The notes beneath the pieces are model-generated. The model was not told the DNA's origin, made no database searches, and saw nothing but the letters and a program-made list of their open reading frames with translations. The translations under genes were made by a program, and so were the position numbers. Positions 49,901-64,000 of a stretch of 64,000 nucleotides of DNA are shown here, in pieces. This stretch comes from Ridgeia piscesae. Taxonomy: Eukaryota > Annelida > Polychaeta > Sabellida > Siboglinidae. The stretch lies in NCBI GenBank assembly GCA_025642075.2, contig JAODUO010000531.1:300001-364000 (forward strand), in the 5' to 3' direction. Each line of letters begins with the position of its first letter. Within the stretch, counting starts at the first letter, position 1.

Positions 49901-50089
49901 CACCACCAGAACTTGATCGAGGCGCATCAGGCGCAGTTGCGTTCAGGAGGCCCATTAGCGGCCTTCAACCCGCGTATGGCATTCCCGTTCCCGGCCAGTG
50001 CGCTCACAAAGGCTGACCTGCAGCGGCAGTATCTCCTCGATATGATCCCACGCTCCATGCCCGGAGGCACTGTACTGTGGCGGACATAA
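43886..50089 (+). CDS. GATAD2: Transcriptional repressor p66 (GATAD2), NuRD subunit, 3 coding exons
   Basis: p66 bridges MBD2/3 and CHD4 in the nuclear NuRD deacetylase/remodelling complex. After joining three exons the protein is about 725 residues. The MBD-binding coiled coil is at about 308-345 (LTPQQLKERRHLVKRLKEEL and DAKLVLLKKIRQSQL). RQAAAKLALRKQLEKTLLQI and PPPKPPPPEMNFMPS follow, then EFIMLAGLEEVVKHI, a GATA-type zinc finger at about 554-580 and TTNQKKALKQEHTNRLKSAF. The C-terminal YLLDMIPRSMP matches vertebrate family ends. The acidic N-terminal half is poorly conserved. It includes PMDLS (about 272-276, CtBP-type PxDLS) and VIMLSDDD (about 289-296, SUMO-interaction-like). A 1-nt excess near 48449-48452 breaks the frame. 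MAU2 lies upstream in the same orientation, as in human. Confidence 0.94.
45832..45918 (+). CDS. GATAD2: GATAD2 coding exon 2
   Basis: Reads SISKGESIQSSGKRKELDTK then SSSEETSNK; acceptor TTTACAG, donor GTGAGT; phases (1 in, 2 out) join both neighbours in frame. Rich in Ser, Lys and Glu like the p66 N-terminus. Confidence 0.8.
46080..46860. other. Promoter-like and open-frame segment in GATAD2 intron 2, unidentified
   Basis: Contains a short duplication (GGAATACGATTCTGGTCGTA-like, 46085-46150), TGACGTCAG near 46211, CCAATCAG near 46255 and AAGATGGCGTCG near 46322, followed by a 132-codon open frame at 46455-46853. I recognise no domain. The parallel frame GDDKKADKWIDEIRW just upstream suggests a broken coding element such as an old transposon or retrocopy, rather than a live gene. 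Confidence 0.35.
48048..50089 (+). CDS. GATAD2: GATAD2 large terminal coding exon, with 1-nt frameshift
   Basis: Completes a Lys codon and reads VCTEASFGKDN onward. The first frame runs to a stop at 48498; the rest of the protein is in the next frame. Skipping one A in the AAAA run at 48449-48452 joins them smoothly (NKESKDNKDSKDSKGKD). The coiled coil, zinc finger and C-terminus lie uninterrupted in the second frame. In vertebrates this region is divided among several exons, so this is a large merged exon. Confidence 0.93.
48157..48209 (+). repeat. Duplicated palindrome inside GATAD2 coding sequence
   Basis: TGTGTCACCAGACGGTGACACA occurs twice about 30 bases apart in essentially identical form; its core, GTGTCACC and GGTGACAC, is a perfect inverted repeat. 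Each copy encodes VSPDGDT. It lies in the non-conserved acidic half of the protein. Confidence 0.8.
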
Positions 50090-51640
50090 CGAGACTGTTG
50101 TAGTTAGCACAAAGTAGTCCTTACGTATGTAGCGTAATTTGTAGGTTCCCTTGGTTGGTTGCCTTAGCGGTAGAAAGTGTTAAGTGGGGCTGGCATGTAA
50201 TGCAGCAGCAGTGCTCTGGAACCTTTCAAAGGTGTTGAAACTCAAAACTTGTTTGGTAGTACTGGTAGTTATCAGTTGTCCACCCCGTACTAGAAGAATG
50301 TTTTGATATTATGAAATAGTTTCTTTATTTATAAATATATTTACAATTGTTGTTGCTCAATCTCACGAAATGAGCAGTGCGTGGCTAGTGATCGTCATCT
50401 TTGTAGCATTTATATATAAAGAAACTATAAAAATTCTATAGGCGATGCATTAGTCAGGAAATGTGGCTTTTCTGTGTATGTGGTTCATGGGTGGCGCAGT
50501 TCCGATGACTTTGGGTACGTTTGAGTGACGTAATTACTCTTAAATGTGTCGTTAACTGTGACCTCATTAAGTAATTGACCCAGAGTAAGGTGTGCCTGTA
50601 TATATGATGTCACGTGTTGATAGCCTCTCTTCTAGCCAATCTATTTTGTGTTGTCTCGCTGACGGAGCATTGCTATAGTTGTGCGGCTCCAAGAAACCCA
50701 GTTCTGTCAAAATGCTTGACCCCGGTGGCACATAACCTGGACGATGACACATTATGTTCTTTATTAAACTCTTAAAATCGAGTATTTGTGAGATGTCTGA
50801 CACCAAATTTATTCTAATCGTGAATTTTATCGATTTTGCAGAGTCGTTCTGGGGTGTGTTGAAATACATTTTGAGAACTTTGCGCTTGAAATCTTTGCAG
50901 AATTTCTGTTAAGTTTAAGAAATGCATAGGTAATGTGAAGTTTCTTTATTCTTAACACAGGATCTCGTGGATTTATGTAGTTCAGTTTTACTTTTATGTG
51001 TCAGGGATGACTGCAATACTTCTCAAAGTATTGTGAATACTCTATAAGCATTGCAGATTGTACTGTGTTGCTATATGATATAGTATGATTAAGACAAAAG
51101 TTATTGAACTCTGGTTTATTAAAACAATATAAGAATGAATGGAGCTAACTGGTGTTGAGCTTGGCATCACTTCTGTAATTCTACACATTTGTGTCATCAC
51201 CTGGCACATTTTCCGTTCAAGTTATTCCATAAGTTGAATATGTTATGTAACAAAGTATTGTAGCCATTTTGAGTTTTGCAAAATATTTTCGTAACCATTT
51301 TAGTAATATGCGATACTGTTGACAGGAAGTATTGCAACCATCCCTGGTGCTTACGACAGTAGAAGTTTCCGATGTTTAAAACTCCTTTCAGTGTCATCCA
51401 TCAACTGTAGTATTTACATGTGAAGTTGTGCGAGTGTGGCAGTCTAAAGTTACGGATATACTATGTTAAAATTATATATTTTTTGTAAGATTTTTGACTG
51501 CTAGGAAAGACGTGGTTGGGAATAAAATAGTGACAAAATTATTTGGTGTAATGGTGTTGAACTCGAGTTTGTATAACTCTCTGCTGTGTGTATTTATGTT
51601 GTGGACATAAATAAACAATGAGATGTGATGTGGCATGTTA
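50090..51640 (+). other. GATAD2 3' UTR
   Basis: AT-rich sequence after the stop codon. Canonical AATAAA signals at 51521-51526 and 51610-51615 are the best candidates for 3' end formation. No conserved coding sequence is seen. Confidence 0.5.
51521..51615 (+). terminator. Candidate GATAD2 polyadenylation signals
   Basis: AATAAA occurs at both ends of this interval, each followed by GT- or TG-rich sequence of the kind that follows cleavage sites. About 1.5 kb downstream of the stop codon. Confidence 0.45.
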
Positions 51641-54117
51641 TTGTGGCTGGCAATGGAGGCTAGATGCTGTTTTAAACATCAATATAAAGATGACTCCTAG
51701 TGGCTTTAATTTATAATAAATGTTGCTTTTGCTGTGCTGGTATAGCTTAAACAAGGGGCTCATAGCACTTATTCAATCACGATGGTTCATGGCTATTCAA
51801 TTCACTTTTTGTCCTAAGAAGGATATTCGTCATACAACTCATGAACAAGAAATATAGCACACATTAAATGTATTTAAAATATGTAACAAATTGTCAAAGA
51901 AGAGAAATGAAAGGCAGATGTCGGTATTACTAGTTCAACGTTCTGATAGCCACAGGCACAACCCTTTTGCATTTCATGTAAAAGATCCCGCGCAGGGAAA
52001 TAAAAAACCTTTCGTGGACTCGTTCTAAAAAACCAACTCGATAATCAACAAATGATTGTGGTTATATAATAGGAAGAACAAGATTGACAACCTCAGTAGG
52101 CTTAGGTGGACTCAAACTGCACCTGACAACTATGTGAACGAACCATAACTACCTGTATAGCTAGTAACTAGCTACCATACATGCCCTCTCATGTCAACCA
52201 TTACACCTCGTTTGGAGTATGTACGTCTTGGTGCATGATGGCATTTCTCATTCTGGACCATTTTGAGCAATACATAAGACCATACACAATTTGTCCCCAC
52301 CTTATCTGGAAGCGTATTCAAAGTCATAATTACTGTAATATGCAAGTTTTTTTAAATAGTAACATCTGCATAATACTTCCCACCTGGATGATTTTTTGTT
52401 GGGTGGAAACCTATACAATTTGCTTGTGTGTGAAAGAATTCATAGCTCAATCAAGTCGTTGGGGACCAGATAATGAATGAAAATGGCAAAAAACAGCATA
52501 AAATCAATACTGAGACAGACAAAGCTTGCGTGCCCTATTAGCTGTGCTATTGGGCCCCACTTCCCCAATGGAGAAGACGTACTGAAAACATTTGATAAAA
52601 GTTTATTAAATACAGCAGTAACGTCACTTGAATATACAGTACAATGATGGTTCGGTGCTATAAGGTAACCAATCACAACATCAAAAATACTCAAATATTT
52701 CATGTTTCTCCAAGACACAATGGTGACAAGAGACATTATTTACAAAATCATTCCCACACCAAGGTAGAAGTAGCATGTCATTAAAGGGATTTTCAAATGA
52801 AAAATTACACGACTGGTACAAACGTAGTTAAAATATAGCTGCTCAAAGGTAGCCAGTTAAAATATGGCAAACTCCTGCAAACAACAGAACACGGGTTGTC
52901 AATCTGCAACCGTCATGGACATCATGTATACATGGAGAAGGAATTTGTGAAAAGTAGACTTACAAAGGGGAGAGTAGTCATGATTTTATACACACATCAG
53001 TTGTTGATGATCCCATGCAGCTATGTAAAATTATAATTAATTTATTTATTTACAACTTTGATACCCATTTTGCAACCTTTTATAATGGTTATGTTGGTTT
53101 TCTATTACTTTTGATTTGTTTTGTTAAGTTGTAGTGTATACTTTACAAAAATATGCTTCTGAAGACTGTTATTATGTTAATGACATAGAATTTACAACAT
53201 GAAAATCCCAAGACTTGGTAAATATAAAACATCTGTGGTTTACTAGAAACAATCCACATTAATAACAATAAAAAATATGTTGGTGCACTTGATATGTTCA
53301 CCTAAAACACAAACTCATACAACCAAAATAACTGCGCAAATGTTAAAAAGGTAGATTTGTGGTACACATTTAAGCCATCAGTAAAGAAAAACCACACGTT
53401 TATACAATTAAACCTGTTTATACATTTACCTGTCTATACAACTGAGCTGTTTGTGACAAGAAAAGGCAAAAATGTTGGCTGCAGTTTTCAACAAACACGG
53501 CATATCAACCAATTACACGTAACATCATTATTCATTCCAATCACAACAGTACAAATATTTTCCAAAACCGTTTATAGGTGATCACGACAATAATATAATT
53601 TAATAGAGCCATTATAATATATTTATACTTCGACACATTTCTAGTTGCACAAGTTAGTCTCTTGCAGCAAGCACACTCAGACAGACCATACATTAATAAT
53701 GCTTAAAAACACCATTCTTAAAAATCACAAGTAGCGACATTCCAGAAAATAGTAGTTAGTATAAAAATTGCTAGTAGATTTGATATAACTATGACCAGTA
53801 GTACTGGTATATAACGATTGTCACAATAGAAACTACATTTTGTAGTTGCAGTCGACTGTATGTGCATAGTGCATAATAAATGCGTTAATAACAATTCTGC
53901 TAGAACCTCCATGAAATCAAATGCACCAGTTATCACTGTTGTTCATGAATTTTCTAGTACAGTGAATACCAGTGGTGCCTTCTGGAGAGTGGTTCATAAC
54001 TCACTTTGTCCAATGTTGGCATCTTTCCATGACAAGTAGAACACCCTACCGAGTGAGCCGTCAACATATGTGTCAAAACGTTGAACAGCTACCAGCTGCA
54101 AAAACATGACCAAATGG
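51641..54117. other. Convergent intergenic region between GATAD2 and NEDD4, no gene recognised
   Basis: AT-rich, with only short open frames. Minus-strand AATAAA signals (TTTATT on this strand at 52602, 53041 and 53045) could belong to the NEDD4 transcript. Confidence 0.45.
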
Positions 54118-54480
54118 TCTCGCTTAAACGACTCACTTGGCTGTGTAACTTCGCCAAGAAGATAGTCTGGTAACTTAGCTAGTTTTGAATGTTATCCGTG
54201 TGATACGCTAAAAAGTGCTGCCACTTTACAGAGTCTGGGTGATCGAGGCTAATTGTGCCATAATTCCTGCTTCATTGACAAATGCAGATTTGTTAATTTT
54301 TGTGTGAATATAAGTTTAATGTTAAATATTTTTAAATATTATATTATAAAAGTGTATCTTTATTTTAGTTTTTATTTCATTAGGTAAGGGACTAAAAAGC
54401 ACTGCCACATCACAGAGCCTGGGTAATCAACACTAAGAGGCCAGACATTGGTGACTGGGAGGTGATGCTGTCAGATTATG
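54118..54480 (+). mobile_element. Dispersed repeat, copy related to 63290-63640
   Basis: Shares with the reverse complement of 63290-63640 the string of blocks GTCTCGCTTAA, GTGTAACTTC, TAGTCTGGT, GTGCTGCCAC, AGAGTCTGGGTGATCGAGG-like and GCCATAATTCCT. It then diverges into AT-rich DNA. A second partial copy of the CACAGAGCCTGGGTAATC block lies at 54402. Probably a non-coding transposon. Confidence 0.55.
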
Positions 54481-54910
54481 CCAAAGTTGGCATATCCGTA
54501 CACAGACACATAACACAGCCGTTTTGAAATATTACAAAAACATGCACATTTACGGAGACCATGCACATACAATGAATCATTTAGCAAAAACAACATTACA
54601 GTACCAGGGAAACATTACAGAGACCAACTGTTTCCTGGGAAACATGAATGTGACCAACTACGTTATGGAATGACTAAATGTGGCCAACTGTACCCAGGAG
54701 ATGTCTCCCATACACTTAATGTGGCCATGGGATGGCTGAATTTGGCCTGCCATACCATAGGATGGCTGAATTTGGCCTATCATACAACGGGATCACTGGA
54801 TGTGACCTGTCATACCATGAGATGATTGAATATGGCCAGCCACACCACAGGATGACTGAATGTGGCCTATTATGCCATTGGCTGGCTGAATCTGGACTGT
54901 CATACCATGG

Positions 54911-55503
54911 TACGGCTTAATGTGGCCCACCATACCATGGGATGGATGATTGAATGTGCCTACCATACCATGGGATGGATGATTGAATGTGGCCTACCAT
55001 ACCATTGGATGGATGATTGAATGTGCCTACCATACCATGGGATGGATGATTGAATGTGCCTACCATACCATGGGATGGATGATTGAATGTGCCTACCATA
55101 CCATGGGATGGATGATTGAATGTGCCTACCATACCATGGGATGGATGATTGAATGTGCCTACCATACCATGGGATGGATGATTGAATGTGCCTACCATAC
55201 CATGGGATGGATGATTGAATGTGCCTACCATACCATGGGATGGATGATTGAATGTGCCTACCATACCATGGGATGGATGATTGAATGTGCCTACCATACC
55301 ATGGGATGGATGATTGAATGTGCCTACCATACCATGGGATGGATGATTGAATGTGCCTACCATACCATGGGATGGATGATTGAATGTGCCTACCTTACCA
55401 TGGGATGGATGATTGAATGTGCCTACCATACCATGGGATGGATGATTGAATGTGCCTACCATACCATGGGATGGATGATTGAATGTGCCTACCATACCGT
55501 GGG
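54911..55503 (+). repeat. 33-bp minisatellite
   Basis: About 17 nearly identical copies of TACCATGGGATGGATGATTG plus AATGTGCCTACCA. Since 33 is a multiple of three and no stop occurs in the unit, both strands stay open (IECAYHTMGWM and GTFNHPSHGMV), but neither is a gene. More degenerate units of the same kind extend left to about 54730. Lies just downstream of NEDD4. Confidence 0.95.
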
Positions 55504-55761
55504 ATAACTGAACAAGGGACAACTGTACGTAGACGATGACTAAATGTACACAGTAGATGACCAACCACACTTATGGTAACTCAGGAATGAAAATGGATGA
55601 CTGAGGTGTATGCTATGGATGAAAGAAGCATATGTTAAGACGACTAATGAGTGCGTTAAGGATGACTGAGGCGTGCAATGTGAATGACTGAAGCACGTGT
55701 ACATCCAGTGACCAGAAAGACCGTCATGTGAGCCACTCATCACTCAGTGTGGTTGAAGACA

Positions 55762-63728
<7,967 letters not shown>

Positions 63729-63799
63729 CTGAAACAGGGACACAACACCAAGTCATGTCATGTCTTCTGAACCAGTGTCACCCACCGGTACAGGTGATA

Positions 63800-64000
63800 C
63801 TACCCAGCATCTAGCTTCTTGTCATCAATGTCAGTCTCACTACCCATCATCTAGCTTCTTGTCATCAATGTCAGTCTCACTACCCGTCATCTAGCTTCTT
63901 GTCATCAATGTCAGTCTCACTACCCGTCATCTAGCTTCTTGTCATCAATGTCAGTCTCACTACCCGTCATCGAGCTTCTTGTCATCAATGTCAGTCTCAC
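63800..64000 (-). repeat. 40-bp tandem repeat cut by the window end
   Basis: Five copies of TACCCGTCATCTAGCTTCTT plus GTCATCAATGTCAGTCTCAC. On the gene strand the unit reads GACAAGAAGCTAGATG, which would encode DKKLD, similar to the KLLD that precedes FFIRPFYK in NEDD4. It may therefore contain the end of the next exon. Confidence 0.8.

Noticed and set aside
48499..49927. Several minus-strand open frames of 70-190 codons across GATAD2
   Set aside because: Shadows of the conserved coding strand; no independent similarity.
54917..55570. 217-codon minus-strand frame of GTFNHPSHGMV repeats
   Set aside because: 33-bp minisatellite open on both strands; downstream of NEDD4 and without a domain.

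Overview
This is a stretch of animal nuclear DNA, most likely from a marine or other invertebrate bilaterian. Evidence: three multi-exon genes with GT-AG introns, eukaryotic non-LTR retrotransposons, and AT-rich introns packed with micro- and minisatellites. The proteins align best with the animal families MAU2, GATAD2/p66 and NEDD4. I cannot name the phylum. No rRNA, confident tRNA or CRISPR was seen.

Layout. 1-2690: a decayed LINE on the minus strand (endonuclease plus reverse transcriptase), itself carrying a 138-bp MITE. 2700-6100: spacer with simple repeats. 6414-33393 (+): MAU2 (SCC4), the cohesin-loader subunit, which I could follow through 18 exons with every splice phase matching, about 595 codons. 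33394-42480: 3' UTR, spacer, TA tracts and a foldback-type dispersed repeat. 43886-50089 (+): GATAD2 (p66 subunit of the NuRD/MBD2-3 repressor), three coding exons with one apparent 1-nt frameshift. 50090-55760: its 3' UTR and a convergent intergenic region. 55762-63728 (-): the last seven exons of a NEDD4/NEDD4L-type HECT ubiquitin ligase; its 5' part lies beyond the right edge.

The outstanding feature is a recurrent structure. Large tandem arrays in MAU2 and NEDD4 start exactly at splice junctions, and their repeat unit contains the junction itself: MAU2 acceptors of exons 10, 12 and 17, the MAU2 exon 16 donor, one NEDD4 donor, and one NEDD4 acceptor caught as a simple dimer. Real splice sites therefore sit at the end of up to about 160 near-identical decoys. 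In exon 16 the donor seems to have been made by duplicating 51 bp of exon and changing GGG to GGT. This looks like splice-site-anchored minisatellite growth, and may bear on intron-boundary shift by tandem duplication.

Caution: 21757-27327 looks like unpolished long-read sequence joined into the assembly. It duplicates exon 16 and the exon 17 array and includes about 1.2 kb of A/T homopolymer noise.

MAU2 and GATAD2 are also neighbours in the same order and orientation in human (19p13.11), so this pair looks like ancient conserved microsynteny. The three genes (cohesin loading, chromatin repression, ubiquitin ligation) do not form one pathway.
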